DNA from: Methylobacterium sp. Leaf108
GTDB lineage: Bacteria; Pseudomonadota; Alphaproteobacteria; Rhizobiales; Beijerinckiaceae
Direction of reading: 5' to 3'
Length of the DNA: 64,000 bases
NCBI RefSeq assembly: GCF_001423265.1
Contig: NZ_LMND01000035.1
Span: 126,639 to 190,638, forward strand
In this document: piece by piece, positions 34,923-49,184 of the stretch
Position numbering within the stretch: the first letter of the stretch is position 1
How the letters are laid out: each line of letters opens with the position of its first letter
Position numbers and translations under genes: made by a program
The notes under the pieces: model-generated
What the model was told of the DNA's origin: nothing
What the model saw: only the letters and a program-made list of their open reading frames with translations
Databases searched by the model: none

Positions 34923-36590
34923 ATGTCACCGGTCCCGTCTCCCGCCGCCCTGCAGGCCACCGCCGTCGGGAATGCTCCCGAATGGTCGGTAAGCGACCTC
35001 GCCGGGGCGCTCAGGCGCACCCTCGAGGATGCCTTCGGGCATGTCCGCCTGCGCGGCGAAATCTCCGGCTATCGCGGCCAGCACGGCTCGGGCCACGCCT
35101 ATTTCTCGCTCAAGGACGGCTCGGCCCGCATCGACGCCGTGGTCTGGAAGGGCACCTTCAACCGCCTCCGCCAGAAGCCCAAGGAAGGGTTGGAGGTGAT
35201 CGCCACCGGGCGGATCACGACGTTCGCCGGCAAGTCCTCCTACCAGATCGTCGTCGAGGCCCTGGAGCCGGCCGGCATCGGCGCCTGGATGGCGCTGCTC
35301 GATGAGCGCAAGCGCGTCCTGGCCGCCGAGGGGCTGTTCGCACCCGAGCGCAAGCGGGCGATCCCCTACCTGCCCTGGGTCGTGGGCGTCGTGACCTCGC
35401 CCACCGGTGCGGTCATCCGCGACATCCTGCACCGGCTCGCCGACCGCTTCCCCCGTCCGGTGCTGGTCTGGCCGGTACGGGTGCAGGGGGAGGGGGCGGC
35501 CGACGAGATCGCCGCCGCCATCCGCGGCTTCAACGCGCTTAGTCCCGATGGGCCGATCCCGCGGCCCGACGTGCTGATCGTCGCCCGCGGCGGCGGCTCG
35601 ATCGAGGACCTCTGGGCCTTCAACGAGGAGGCGGTGGTGCGCGCCGTCGCGGACGGCACCATCCCGCTGATCTCGGCGGTGGGGCACGAGACCGACACCA
35701 CCCTGATCGACTTCGTGTCCGACCGGCGCGCGCCAACCCCCACGGGGGCCGCCGAGATGGCGGTGCCGGTGCGTGCCGACCTCCTGGCCGAAATCCGCGA
35801 CCTCGGCGCCCGCCAGCGCGAGGGCATCGAACGCCGGCTGGTGCGCGAGGCCCGCGACCTGCGTGCCCTGGTGCGTGCCCTGCCCGCGGCCGATGCGGTG
35901 CTGGCGGGCAAGCGCCAGCGCCTCGACCTCGCCGAGGCCCGGCTGGTGCCGGCGCTGGCCGGCAATGCCCGCGTCCACCGCGCGCGCTTCGCCCGCCTCG
36001 CCGAGCGGATCGGCCGCCATCCCCCCGCCCTGGCACTGGCCATGGCGCGCGGGCGCCTGCGGCTGGTGGCGGACAAGCCGCGCGAGGCCCTGCACTTCGG
36101 TACCCTGCGCAAGCGCGAGGCGCTGACCCACCTGAGCCGGCGCCTGTCGCTGGCGCAGGCGGCCACCCTCGGGCGGGCCAGGACCGCGGCCGCCCGCGAC
36201 GGCGAGCGCCTCGGCGCCCTGGCCCTGCGCCTCGCGACCGCCGCCGCCCGCCTCGGCGAGCGCCGGCGCGACCGGCTGGCGGCCCTGGGCGGGCTGCTGG
36301 GCTCCCTCAGCTACCGGGCGGTGCTGGCGAGGGGCTTCGCCCTGGTGCGCGACGCCGCCGGCGGAGCCGTGCGCGGGACCGCGACCCTCGGGCCGGGCGA
36401 GCGGCTCACCCTGGAATTCGCCGATGGCCGGATCGGCGTCGTCACCGACGGCCACGCCCCCCCCGGCGAGGACGCGCCGCAGAAGCCCGCGCCCGCCCGG
36501 CGCAGGCGCGCGGCCCAGAAGCGCGGTGTCGTGGACACCACGGTCGAGGCGTCGGCCGCCGCCCCGCAGGGGTCGCTGTTCGACGTGTGA
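34923..36590 (+). CDS. xseA: Exodeoxyribonuclease VII large subunit XseA
   Basis: This 555-residue protein begins with an OB-fold DNA-binding domain (EWSVSDLAGALRRTLEDAFG, VRLRGEISGYRGQHGSGHAYFSLKD) and has the catalytic motifs of the family: ARGGGSIEDLWAFNEE and SAVGHETDTTLIDFVSDRRAPTPTGAAE (about 220-275). A long helical region follows (about 290-470), and a Pro/Lys-rich C-terminal tail is longer than in E. coli (456 residues). The partner small subunit (xseB) is not in this window. Exonuclease VII degrades single-stranded DNA in mismatch and recombination pathways. Confidence 0.95.
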   Translation: MSPVPSPAALQATAVGNAPEWSVSDLAGALRRTLEDAFGHVRLRGEISGYRGQHGSGHAYFSLKDGSARIDAVVWKGTFNRLRQKPKEGLEVIATGRITTFAGKSSYQIVVEALEPAGIGAWMALLDERKRVLAAEGLFAPERKRAIPYLPWVVGVVTSPTGAVIRDILHRLADRFPRPVLVWPVRVQGEGAADEIAAAIRGFNALSPDGPIPRPDVLIVARGGGSIEDLWAFNEEAVVRAVADGTIPLISAVGHETDTTLIDFVSDRRAPTPTGAAEMAVPVRADLLAEIRDLGARQREGIERRLVREARDLRALVRALPAADAVLAGKRQRLDLAEARLVPALAGNARVHRARFARLAERIGRHPPALALAMARGRLRLVADKPREALHFGTLRKREALTHLSRRLSLAQAATLGRARTAAARDGERLGALALRLATAAARLGERRRDRLAALGGLLGSLSYRAVLARGFALVRDAAGGAVRGTATLGPGERLTLEFADGRIGVVTDGHAPPGEDAPQKPAPARRRRAAQKRGVVDTTVEASAAAPQGSLFDV

Positions 36591-36756
36591 AGCCGAATCT
36601 GGCTCACGGCGTGCTTGCCGACGAGCGTCCGCCATGGCGTCGGGACGAGCCCGGCGGCCCGAGCATGGGACGCATCCCGGCCGGACCGCTCGCGCAGGGT
36701 CCCGCAGCCGTGCTTAAAGGGCGCGCGGCGAACCCCGGCCCGACGAGGAGAGGCCT

Positions 36757-36984
36757 ATGACAACCACGATCGACAGCGGCCAGAAACTGCACCTCGTCTT
36801 CGGCGGTGAACTCGAGAGCCTCGACGGAGTCGACTTCAAGGACGTGCCCGGCCTCGACATCGTCGGCATCTTCCCCGATTTCGCCTCGGCCCAGGCCGCC
36901 TGGAAGTCGAAGGCGCAGGCGACCGTGGACAGCGCCCAGACGCGCTACTTCGTCGTGCATCTGCACCGTCTTCTCGCGCCCTGA
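36757..36984 (+). CDS. DUF4170 small protein
   Basis: This 75-residue protein consists of one compact domain (LHLVFGGELESLDGVDFKD, VGIFPDFASAQAAWKSKAQATVDSAQTRYFVVHLHRLL) that matches the DUF4170 pattern of alphaproteobacteria; function is unknown. The ATG follows a purine-rich GACGAGGAGAGG site. It lies between xseA and prs on the same strand. Confidence 0.85.
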   Translation: MTTTIDSGQKLHLVFGGELESLDGVDFKDVPGLDIVGIFPDFASAQAAWKSKAQATVDSAQTRYFVVHLHRLLAP

Positions 36985-37213
36985 TTGCCGGGACGGGGCA
37001 GGGCGCGTCGCCGACGGTGCCCGGGGCCTGGGATGACGGCGGACCGCTCGCATGAAGGCATTGTGACGCCCCCCCGCCGCTGTTAAGAGCGCGGGCATCG
37101 ACGAGGCCGGTCCCCGCGCGCCGTGCGGGCCCACGCCCGTCGTTCGGCCACGCGCACCGGGTCGGGTGCCATCCACGCCTGTCGGCGCGAGCACACTGGT
37201 GGAAAGTCCCGGC

Positions 37214-38158
<945 letters not shown>

Positions 38159-38531
38159 GCCGCCCCGGCTTCCTTCGACGTCCGGAACCCGTTCGTCCGT
38201 CACCATCGAAAAGCCTGCGGGGACGATCGCGGCCGGCGTTCGGCCGGCCCTGTCGCGCCCGTCCTGCCGAAGGCGAGGGATGGGGCGGTCCGACGTGAGG
38301 TCACGTCGGGCTCCGGACGTCCCGCCCTGCGCGACCGACCGCGCCCGGCCGAACCGGGAGCCGGGCCCGCCCCTGCGTGCGAGGCGGCGATCCATCGACC
38401 GGAGCCGGACCACCGATGGCGCGACGCGCTCGCACCGGACGAAGCCGCGACAACGAACGGCGGCCCCTTGCGTCCCTCGACGATCCGAAAGGCCCACGGG
38501 GGCCGGTCGCTCGCAGCCGGAGGCTACCCCG
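38159..38531. other. Gene-free stretch after prs
   Basis: Roughly 370 GC-rich bases between the stop of prs and the terminator of the convergent outer-membrane gene. Several imperfect inverted repeats are visible (for example around 38286-38330) that could end prs transcription. No coding frame is convincing. Confidence 0.5.
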
Positions 38532-38570
38532 AAAACGAAAAGGTCGCCCCCGGACGAACCGGGAGCGACC
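38532..38570 (-). terminator. Rho-independent terminator of the outer-membrane-type gene
   Basis: On the minus strand, GGTCGCTCCCGG-TTCG-TCCGGGGGCGACC (stem about 12 pairs, TTCG tetraloop) is followed by CCTTTTCGTTTT. It lies 43 bases past the stop of the gene that ends at 38614. This is the clearest intrinsic terminator in the window. Confidence 0.85.
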
Positions 38571-38613
38571 ATTCAGATCGGTTCAGAGGATGAACGGATC
38601 TGGACTTGCGAGA

Positions 38614-39576
38614 TCAGTACTTGCGGACGATCGGAGCGGCCGAAGCGACGACCGGGGTCGGCGAGTACAGCGGCACGATCACGCGGAACCAACCCTCGAC
38701 CGTGTCGGCGCGACGGACGGCGTTCGCGACGGTGGTGGCGACATAGGCCTGGGCCGTGAACGGTCCGAAGTCGTAGCCGATGAGGCCGCCGAGCGAGAAG
38801 TTGCCGCGGTTGCGGAAGGCGAGGCTGTTCGGGCTGGTGTCGAGGTTGACGGTGCCGTAGCCGATGGCGCCGATCTCGAACTTGCCGAACTTCTTGGTCG
38901 CGGTCAGGTCGAGGTTGAGCGAGTCGGAGATGATGAACGGTCCACGGGTACCGAAAGCGTTGTTGCCGCCGAAGGTGGCCGGGGAGTCGTAGAAGTTGCC
39001 GGTCAGGTTGGCGGTGAGGTTGTAGCCGTCGCCGGTGTAGCTGATGGCGATGCCGGCGCGGTAGGTGTTCGAGGCCAGCTGCGGCAGCACGGGGGTGGCG
39101 AAGGTGGTGCCGGCGTTGTTCACGAGAACGCCGCGGTCGCCGTTGAGCTCGTTCAGGTAGACACCGCCGAGCAAGCTGACGCCGACGTTGCCGCCGAGGT
39201 CGAACGCCCAGATGCCGCCCACGAAGGTGCCGACGTTGATGGACAGGTCACGCGAACCGTTCGGGCCGCCGTTCTTGCCGAAGGCGAAGACGGTCGGGGG
39301 AGCGACGAGCAGCTCGATGCGGCCGCCGAAGGGAACGAACGGGGTCGACCACACCAGCACCGGGACGTTCACGCCGACGTCGACGCTGCCGGGGGTGACG
39401 TTCTCGTTGCTGCGGTAGACGAACGTGTTCAGCGCGTAGATGCCCTCGGGCAGCGGAGCGCCGGTGGCCAGACCGACCTGCTCACCGGGAACGGTGGTGG
39501 TCTGGGCATAGGACGCGGTAGCGGTCATGGTCATCGTGGCCGCAAGTGCTCCAGCGGCCAGCCAGTTCTTCGTCAT
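38614..39576 (-). CDS. Outer-membrane beta-barrel protein, phenol_MetA_deg/SphA-like
   Basis: This 320-residue protein has a signal peptide (residues 1-23, cleavage at SYA-QTT). The mature part is Gly/Asn/aromatic-rich with alternating hydrophobicity (LNTFVYRSNENVTPGSVDVGVNVPVLVWSTPFV, FIISDSLNLDLTATKKFGKFEIGAIGYGTVNL, GLIGYDFGPFTAQAYVATTV), as in PF13557-type transporter/barrel proteins linked to aromatic or lipid compounds in other bacteria. It ends with a basic-aromatic PIVRKY. The long upstream gap (513 bases), good ribosome-binding site (GGGAAGGAAAAACACG) and strong terminator suggest a highly expressed gene. Substrate is unknown. Confidence 0.8.
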   Translation of the reverse strand: MTKNWLAAGALAATMTMTATASYAQTTTVPGEQVGLATGAPLPEGIYALNTFVYRSNENVTPGSVDVGVNVPVLVWSTPFVPFGGRIELLVAPPTVFAFGKNGGPNGSRDLSINVGTFVGGIWAFDLGGNVGVSLLGGVYLNELNGDRGVLVNNAGTTFATPVLPQLASNTYRAGIAISYTGDGYNLTANLTGNFYDSPATFGGNNAFGTRGPFIISDSLNLDLTATKKFGKFEIGAIGYGTVNLDTSPNSLAFRNRGNFSLGGLIGYDFGPFTAQAYVATTVANAVRRADTVEGWFRVIVPLYSPTPVVASAAPIVRKY

Positions 39577-40089
39577 CGTGTTTTTCCTTCCCAAGGATTT
39601 CAGGCGTCCGCGACGCAGCCTTACGCACCTTCCCGCTTGGTCCACCGCTTGGTCGCGGTGTGATTCGCAGTCGGTGTGTGGCCCCCCATTGCGGCCCCAA
39701 GTCGCGTCTCAACGCTGAGAACTATTCTACAGGTCGGCGGCGAATGACAGGGGGATGCTCGCCGGCAAGGCAGTTCCAAATCGACCGTTGCGCAAAAGCC
39801 GCAATTCGGCTGCACTGCCTGGAAAGGATTCGTTAAGGTCTTGCCCAAGATCTCGTGACGAAGACCTTGGGTTTGTCCGGGACGCGTCGGCAGAATAACG
39901 CAAGACGATCAATCGCTTGATCGGGGGCCTACGGCCGGGACGATTGCGCAATCGCGCGTCGACCGATGCGCAAACCGGCGTCACGGCCTCGCCCGCCCCG
40001 ACGGTCCGCCGGAGGCCTCCAGCGGGCCCCAAACGGGCAGCGACCGCCCGAATCACGGGCAGGCGCGCCTTTCCGGAGCGACGCCGGCT
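39577..40089. other. 513-base gap between uvrA and the outer-membrane-type gene
   Basis: Both genes are on the minus strand; uvrA ends at 40090. The gap has no convincing gene. An imperfect hairpin around 39847-39874 (CCCAAG...CTTGGG arms) may end uvrA transcription, and the part near 39577-39700 should hold the promoter and a long leader of the outer-membrane-type gene. Confidence 0.45.
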
Positions 40090-43266
<3,177 letters not shown>

Positions 43267-43757
43267 CGGGTCTCTTCGGAATCACGCGTGGAGCGACCGT
43301 GGCGGCACCGGCCGGGCCGAACCCGCGCGGGCCGCGGTCGTTCGGTGGTTGCTATGTCGTCCGGGCGGATCGGATCGGCAAGAGCCCCGGGTCGGCAAGA
43401 ACCCGAGAGCGGCAAGAGCCCGGGAGTGGCGAGAGCCCGGGACCGGCGAGAGCCCGACACCGGCTCCGGCGCGAGTAGCCGCACCGGCGCGGCGGCTCGT
43501 CTCGCACGCGCCACAAGGTTTCGCCCGATGCCGGCCGCCGGCGAAGGATCTGCCTTTGCAGCGCCAAGGCATTCGCGCGGGGGCGGCCCACCCGTTCGAG
43601 ATACCGATCCGTTTACGGACCGCGCTGCAACGATCTTAACTCAGGATTAAACCCTATGGTGGTATTTTTTCACATCGAATACATGCGTCGGCGGATCTGA
43701 TCGACGCGGATGCGCGTCGGTCCCGGTCGACACCGGGGCGGGACGCCGGAGGCCATC
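43267..43757. other. 491-base divergent gap between uvrA and a chemoreceptor gene
   Basis: This contains a 17-bp minisatellite of five copies (43376-43460) and the promoters of uvrA and of the PAS-chemoreceptor gene. No SOS (LexA) box of the alphaproteobacterial GTTC-N7-GTTC type was recognised by eye upstream of uvrA. No gene. Confidence 0.5.
43376..43460. repeat. 17-bp tandem repeat, five copies
   Basis: Units CGGCAAGAGCCCGGGAG and close variants (CGGCGAGAGCCCGACAC and so on) occur head to tail with no spacers. It is not a CRISPR: the unit is short and there is no unique spacer. The period is not a multiple of three, and no gene reads through it. Confidence 0.95.
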
Positions 43758-45239
43758 ATGATCGACGTATGGGGCAGATCGTCCTTCGAGCAGAAGGCGA
43801 CGCTGGCGGCACTCTCCCAGTCCAACGGCATCATCGAGTTCGATCTCGACGGCGTCATCATCACCGCCAACGAGCGGTTCCTGGAGGTGGTCGGCTACGA
43901 CCTGTCCGAGATCCAGGGCCGGCACCACAGGCTGTTCGTGGAGGCCGACGAACAGGCCGGCGCCGCCTATGCCGACTTCTGGCAGAACCTCCGGTCCGGC
44001 CGCTACCAGGCCGCCCAGTACCGGCGCCTGGGCAAGGGCGGCCGCGAGGTGTGGATCGAGGCGTCCTACAACCCGGTCCTCGACCGCTCCGGCCGACCGT
44101 TCAAGGTCGTGAAGATCGCCACCGACGTGACCGCCCGCAAGCTCATGGATGCCGATCGCCAGGGTCAGATCGAGGCCATCGGCAAGTCGCAGGCGGTGAT
44201 CGCGTTCGACCTCGACGGCACCATCCTGGACGCCAACGCCAACTTCCTGTCGACCCTCGGCTTCGACCTGTCGGAGATCGTGGGCCGCCACCACGGCATC
44301 TTCGTGGAGCCGGAGGTGCGGGCGGGCGCCGCCTACGGCGAGTTCTGGGCGGCCCTGCGCCGGGGCGTCTACCAGGCCGGCCAGTTCAAGCGCATCGCCA
44401 AGGACGGCCGCGCGGTCTGGATCGAGGCCTCCTACAACCCGATCCTGGACGCCAGCGGGCGGCCCTACAAGATCGTCAAGTTCGCGAGCGACGTCACCGC
44501 GCAGGTGACGATGCTGATGAAGCTCCAGGCCCTGCTGGAACGGAATTTCGGCGAGATCGACGGGGCCCTGGCCGTGTCGGACCGCGAATCCGCGGCCGCG
44601 GCGCAGGCGGCCGGCTCCACCTCCACCAACGTCCAGACCATGGCGGCGGCGGCCGAGGAACTGGCGGCCTCGGTCTGCGAGATCTCGCAGAGCATGTCCA
44701 AGTCCCGCCACGCCACGGACGACGCGCAGAACCAGGTCAAGGCCGCCGGCGCCTTCACGCACAGGCTCACCGAGGCGGCCACCGCCATGGGCGGCATCGT
44801 CGGCCTGATCCAGACCATCGCCGGCCAGATCAACCTGCTCGCCCTCAACGCCACCATCGAATCCGCCAGGGCGGGGGAGGCCGGCCGGGGCTTCGCGGTG
44901 GTGGCCCAGGAGGTCAAGAACCTCGCCAACCAGGCCGCGACGGCGACACAGCGCATCTCCACCGAGATCGACAGCGTCCAGGCGATCTCGCGGCAGGTGG
45001 CGGGCTCCCTCGACCGGATCGGCGGCAGCGTCGAGACGATGCGCGACCACGTGATCGCCACCGCCGCGGCGGTGGAGGAACAGAGCGTGGTCACGCAGGA
45101 CATGTCCTCGAACATGCAGGTCGCCGCCGAGGCCGTGACCGCCATCGCCCGCAACCTCCACGGCATCACGGGCTCCGTCGGCAGTGTCTCGCAGGCGGTG
45201 GCGACCACGAAGGACGCCGTGCGCGTCCTGGCCCGATAG
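43758..45239 (+). CDS. Cytoplasmic chemoreceptor with two tandem PAS domains
   Basis: This 493-residue protein has two closely similar PAS domains (about 15-130 and 140-250; each has the FDLDG...N..FL, GRHH and [22 protein letters not shown] pattern, so they look duplicated from each other), then a methyl-accepting signalling domain with [35 protein letters not shown] (about 355-390). No membrane segment is present, so it senses an intracellular signal, probably redox or a small molecule bound by PAS; heme-ligand residues cannot be assigned from sequence. ATG at 43758 follows a CCGGAGGCC site. Another chemoreceptor gene follows 247 bases later. Confidence 0.92.
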   Translation: MIDVWGRSSFEQKATLAALSQSNGIIEFDLDGVIITANERFLEVVGYDLSEIQGRHHRLFVEADEQAGAAYADFWQNLRSGRYQAAQYRRLGKGGREVWIEASYNPVLDRSGRPFKVVKIATDVTARKLMDADRQGQIEAIGKSQAVIAFDLDGTILDANANFLSTLGFDLSEIVGRHHGIFVEPEVRAGAAYGEFWAALRRGVYQAGQFKRIAKDGRAVWIEASYNPILDASGRPYKIVKFASDVTAQVTMLMKLQALLERNFGEIDGALAVSDRESAAAAQAAGSTSTNVQTMAAAAEELAASVCEISQSMSKSRHATDDAQNQVKAAGAFTHRLTEAATAMGGIVGLIQTIAGQINLLALNATIESARAGEAGRGFAVVAQEVKNLANQAATATQRISTEIDSVQAISRQVAGSLDRIGGSVETMRDHVIATAAAVEEQSVVTQDMSSNMQVAAEAVTAIARNLHGITGSVGSVSQAVATTKDAVRVLAR

Positions 45240-45485
45240 GCGTCAGGCGGGGACCTCCACGGGCAGGGGACGGCGGCCGCCACCGCCGGAAACGCATGCC
45301 TTGCCGGGCCGCCGGAGATGTCGGCGGGACAGCATGCGCGGCCGATAGACGAGACTTCGCCTCGCAGGCTAAATTTGCGACGAGGATGCGCAAACAAAAG
45401 GCAAAGGCCGACCCTTCAACCTTCCCTTTACATGAAGTCCGGCAGGGTGCCCGCAGATCTCTGGTACCTCGAGGCTTGCGGTTCG

Positions 45486-47540
45486 ATGACGTTCGGTGTT
45501 TTGCGGTCCCTGCGGTCGCGTATTCTTCTCGTGGCCTTGGCCCCGTGCCTCGCCTTCGCCGTCGTGGCCGGCCTCGCGATCGACGAGCGCGTCGGCCAGC
45601 GCACCGAGATGGCGCGGATGGAGGACCTTGTCGGCCTCGCCGCCCGCGTCGGCGCCTTCGTCCACGAGGCCCAGCGCGAGCGCGGTGCATCGAGCCTGTT
45701 CCTCGGCTCGAAGGGCACCACCTTCAAGGAGGAGCTCGCCCGCCAGCGCCTCCTCACCGACGCCGGCCGGGAGGCCTTGGGCGAGACCTACGACCGGATG
45801 CACGCGGCCGGGTTGGGCACGAGCTTCGAGGGCCGGGGCGAGGCCCTGCGCAAGGGGCTCGGGCAGTTGCCCGCGCATCGCAAGGCGGTCGACGACCTCG
45901 CCCGGACGCCGGCCCAGAACTTGGCCGCCTATTCCGGCCTGATCGGTTCGGCCCTCGACCTCGTCCGCGAGATGTCGCAGGTGACGGCCAGCGGCGACAT
46001 CACCACCCGCGTCTCGGCCTATGCCGCGTTCCTGTCGCTCAAGGAGTTCGCCGGACAGGAGCGCGCCACCGCCGCGGCGATCTTCGGCTCGGGTCGGCTC
46101 GACCTCGCCGCCCTCGGACGGATCGCCACCCTCGCGGCCAACCAGTCCACCTACGAAGCGGTCTTCCGCCGTGCCGCGACGCCGGCCCAGCAGGCGATGC
46201 TCGACACGGCGCGCGCCGGCGCGGCCTCGCGCGAGGTCGAGCGGCTGCGCGCCGTCATCCTCGACACCGTCCCCGGCCAGCCCCTCGCCTTCACCGACGG
46301 ACCGGCCTGGTTCCGCCTCGCCTCGGAGCGCATCGACGCCCTCAAGGGCATCGAGGATCGCCTGTCGTCGGATCTCGCGCAGGCGGCCGGAACCGCACGG
46401 GCCGCGGCCGGCGACGCCGTCGTCGCCTGGACCGCCGCGAGCCTGGCCACTCTCCTGGCGTCCTGCCTCGTCGCCTTCGCCTTCGGCACCGCCATCGCCC
46501 GTCCGCTCTCGCGCATCGCCACCGCCCTGACGGCGATCGGGCGCGACGAGGACGCCGGTGCGCTCCCCGAGGGGGGACCGCGCGAGGTCCGCGCCATCGC
46601 CGCCGCCGCGGTGGAGTTCCGCGACAGCCTCGCCGAGGGCCGGGCCAGCCGCAGCCGGGGCGACCGGGCGATGGCCGCGGCCGCCGCGGACCGCCGCGCC
46701 GCCATGTTCGCGCTGGCCGACAGCTTCGAGGCGAGAGCCGGCGGCATCGTCGAGGCGGTCTCGGCCTCCTCGACGCAACTCGAATCGGCCGCCCACCACC
46801 TGTCCCGTGCGGCCGCCGACACCTCGTCGCTGAGCGAGGCCGTCGCCGTCGCCTCCCGCGAGGCCGCCGCCAGCGCCGATACGGTCGCGGCGGCCACCGA
46901 GGAGCTCACCGCCTCGGTGCGCGGGATCGGCGAGCGCGTCGGCGCCTCGGCCGCCGTCGCCGACGAGGCCGAGCGCAACGCCGCCCGGGTCACAGAGGAG
47001 GTCAACCGCCTCTCGATGGCCGCCGGCAGCATCGGCCAGATCGTCGGGCTGATCTCCGACATCGCCGGGCAGACCAACCTGCTCGCCCTCAACGCCACCA
47101 TCGAGGCGGCGCGGGCCGGAGAGGCCGGGCGCGGGTTCGCCGTCGTCGCCGCCGAGGTCAAGAGCCTGGCGAGCCAGACCGCGAAGGCGACGCAGGAGAT
47201 CGCCGGCAAGGTCTCGGAGATCACCGCCTCCACCGAGTCCTCCGTCGCCGCGATCCGGGGCATCGCCGAGGTGATCCAGCGCATGGGCCTGATCTCCGCC
47301 GAGATCGCGGCCTCCGTCGAGGAGCAGGGCGCGGCGACCCTCGAGATCGCCCGCACCACCGCCCAGACCTCGGACGGGACGCGGACGGTCTCCGGCCACA
47401 TCGCGGGGGTGAGCGAGGCGGCGCTCTCGACCAGCGGCGGCTCGGCGCAGGTGCTCGATGCGGCCAGGGACCTCTCGCGCCAGGCCACGGTGCTGCGCAC
47501 CGAGGTGGCGGACTTCCTGGCGACGGTGCGCGCCGCCTGA
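45486..47540 (+). CDS. Membrane chemoreceptor with NIT-type sensor domain
   Basis: This 684-residue protein has a first membrane helix at about 12-32, then an all-helical periplasmic domain whose [15 protein letters not shown] resembles NIT domains (nitrate/nitrite sensing); a second helix is at about 313-337 with a HAMP linker ([15 protein letters not shown]), then a methyl-accepting domain with [35 protein letters not shown] (about 530-565). Nitrate/nitrite sensing is inference from the domain only. The ATG at 45486 gives a sensible membrane helix; an ATG at 45432 is also in frame. It ends 49 bases from the convergent Crp/Fnr gene, which may respond to related signals. Confidence 0.9.
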   Translation: MTFGVLRSLRSRILLVALAPCLAFAVVAGLAIDERVGQRTEMARMEDLVGLAARVGAFVHEAQRERGASSLFLGSKGTTFKEELARQRLLTDAGREALGETYDRMHAAGLGTSFEGRGEALRKGLGQLPAHRKAVDDLARTPAQNLAAYSGLIGSALDLVREMSQVTASGDITTRVSAYAAFLSLKEFAGQERATAAAIFGSGRLDLAALGRIATLAANQSTYEAVFRRAATPAQQAMLDTARAGAASREVERLRAVILDTVPGQPLAFTDGPAWFRLASERIDALKGIEDRLSSDLAQAAGTARAAAGDAVVAWTAASLATLLASCLVAFAFGTAIARPLSRIATALTAIGRDEDAGALPEGGPREVRAIAAAAVEFRDSLAEGRASRSRGDRAMAAAAADRRAAMFALADSFEARAGGIVEAVSASSTQLESAAHHLSRAAADTSSLSEAVAVASREAAASADTVAAATEELTASVRGIGERVGASAAVADEAERNAARVTEEVNRLSMAAGSIGQIVGLISDIAGQTNLLALNATIEAARAGEAGRGFAVVAAEVKSLASQTAKATQEIAGKVSEITASTESSVAAIRGIAEVIQRMGLISAEIAASVEEQGAATLEIARTTAQTSDGTRTVSGHIAGVSEAALSTSGGSAQVLDAARDLSRQATVLRTEVADFLATVRAA

Positions 47541-47589
47541 CGCGCCAGCGGGCTCGTGCTTGCGGCCGAAGGAAGATGAGCGGCCGGCC

Positions 47590-48405
47590 TCAGGCCGGCC
47601 GGATCGCGCCCTCGTCGGGCGGATCGACCGCCACGAGGCGCCCGGAGGGGCCGTAGACGGCCCCGAGCACGTCCTCGTAGTGCCGGGCCACCATCGCGTG
47701 GCAGTCGCAGGCCGCCGCCCGGACCCGTGCCCGGTCGAGGATGGTGATGCGGCCGCGGCCGACCTCGACGAGGCCCCGCTGCTGCAGGGTGCGCAGGACG
47801 CGGGTGAGGTAGGTCCGCTGCACCCCGAGCATGGCCGCCAGGAGTTCGTGGGTCACCGGCAGGACCTCGGTGCCGATCCGGTCCTGCAGGGTCAGGAGCC
47901 AGCGCAGGCAGCGTTCCTCGATCGGGTGGAGGGCGTTGCAGGCCACCGACTGCAGCACCTGCGCCAGCAGGCAGTCGGCGTAGCGGACGAACAGGTCGGC
48001 GAGCGCCGGCGACAGGCGCTTGGCCTCCTGCAGCCGCAGGGCCTCGATCCGCAGGACCGGGCCGCCGATCTGGACCACCGCCGAGGTCGAGGCCGGCAGG
48101 CAGCCGTTGCTCACCACCCCGCCGACGGCGCCCTCGCGGCCGATCGTGGCCGCCTCGGCGCTGCGCCCGTCGCGCATGGCGACCAGCAGGGTCGTCACGG
48201 TCAGGTCGCAGGGAAACGAGATGACCGACACCGCCTCGCCCGCCGTGAACAGCCGGTCGCCGCGCCGGGTGTGGACGAGCTCCATGTGCGGCGCCAGGCG
48301 CGCGCGGTCCGGCGCCTGCAGCGCCCTGAGCAGGAGGTTGCCCTCGAAGGAGATCGCGGGAGCGGGCGCCGCGGCCGGCCGCGACGGGGCGTCTGTCGTG
48401 TTCAC
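47590..48405 (-). CDS. Crp/Fnr-family transcriptional regulator
   Basis: This 271-residue regulator has an N-terminal cyclic-nucleotide-binding-like beta-roll (about 25-150, RGDRLFTAGEAV, VISFPCDLTV) and a C-terminal Crp-type helix-turn-helix (about 195-240, THELLAAMLGVQRTYLTRVLRTLQQRGLVEV). The [4Fe-4S] cysteine spacing of FNR is not obvious. The start GTG at 48405 gives the normal length; the frame is open upstream. Ligand unknown; similar proteins in Methylobacterium respond to growth or stress conditions. It converges on the NIT-chemoreceptor gene. Confidence 0.9.
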   Translation of the reverse strand: MNTTDAPSRPAAAPAPAISFEGNLLLRALQAPDRARLAPHMELVHTRRGDRLFTAGEAVSVISFPCDLTVTTLLVAMRDGRSAEAATIGREGAVGGVVSNGCLPASTSAVVQIGGPVLRIEALRLQEAKRLSPALADLFVRYADCLLAQVLQSVACNALHPIEERCLRWLLTLQDRIGTEVLPVTHELLAAMLGVQRTYLTRVLRTLQQRGLVEVGRGRITILDRARVRAAACDCHAMVARHYEDVLGAVYGPSGRLVAVDPPDEGAIRPA

Positions 48406-48498
48406 TGTGCGACCTCGGTGGGGAGCCGTCGCCGATCGTGCCGGCGGCCCACGGCGGCGCTGACCGTAAGCGGGTTCGTGTTGGCAGGCCAACACTTT

Positions 48499-48534
48499 AC
48501 CCTGCTGAAGTCCTTGACCCTGCTGAAGTCCTCG
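48499..48534. repeat. 18-bp tandem repeat, two copies
   Basis: The unit ACCCTGCTGAAGTCCTTG occurs twice head to tail (one change, in the last bases) in the 309-base gap 48406-48714 upstream of the Crp/Fnr gene. The rest of the gap should contain that gene's promoter. Confidence 0.9.
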
Positions 48535-48714
48535 GTCTGTCGCAGGCTTTCAAGGCAAACCCGGTGACCGCTTCTGCGAAACCCGCTTCGCATCGGATAC
48601 CTGCGAAAGCCGACAACCCGCTTGCGGCCCGCCGCCGGAGAGCAGCCCCCACGGAAGCGCGCAGCGGTTTCGCGATGAGGACCAGTGCCGGTAGAGCCCG
48701 CCCGGACGCGGCCT

Positions 48715-48957
48715 TCAGCCCTGGCCGGCCTCCTCGCCCTCGCCGATGCAGTCGAGGGCGCGCTCGACGGCGCTCACGGCGTCGAGCAGGTTCTGCACGG
48801 TGCGCTCGACCTCCCGGGTCGGCCGGCCCATGGCGGCGGCCCGCTCGCTCAGCGCCTGGAGCTGGTCGAGGAGGGAAAACAGGTCGTCGGCCACCGCCAC
48901 GACGTCGCCGCGCGTCGGGGAGGGTTCGGGCCGGCGGAAGGGAACCACGTTGCTCAT
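48715..48957 (-). CDS. Small helical protein, unknown function
   Basis: This 80-residue protein starts at ATG 48957 (MSNVVPFRRPEPSP). Residues about 17-75 are a long amphipathic helix or pair of helices with heptad-like spacing (DDLFSLLDQLQALSERAAAMGRPTREVERTVQNLLDAVSAVERALDCI). No signal peptide or recognised domain. A second ATG nine bases upstream is in frame. Divergent from a lipoprotein gene. Function not predictable. Confidence 0.6.
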   Translation of the reverse strand: MSNVVPFRRPEPSPTRGDVVAVADDLFSLLDQLQALSERAAAMGRPTREVERTVQNLLDAVSAVERALDCIGEGEEAGQG

Positions 48958-49184
48958 GACCGTCATCTGCACGCAAACGCGGCCGAAAGGCCAGACGGCG
49001 CGGCGGCGGCACGGCCCCAATAGCGGCGTCCTACCCCGGTCTTCTGGTGCCGTGGTCACTTTTTGCGTGGCGCAAGGACATCACTTGGCGGCGAAGCGTC
49101 GACGGCCCGTTCATCATGCGCTTGACGGGGGCAGCCCCCGGCAGCACCACGGCTCACGATCCGTCAAGCCGGGAACCCCACGCG

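Noticed and set aside
43376-43460. Regular repeat array resembling a CRISPR
   Set aside because: The 17-bp units are directly adjacent with no unique spacers and there are no cas genes.
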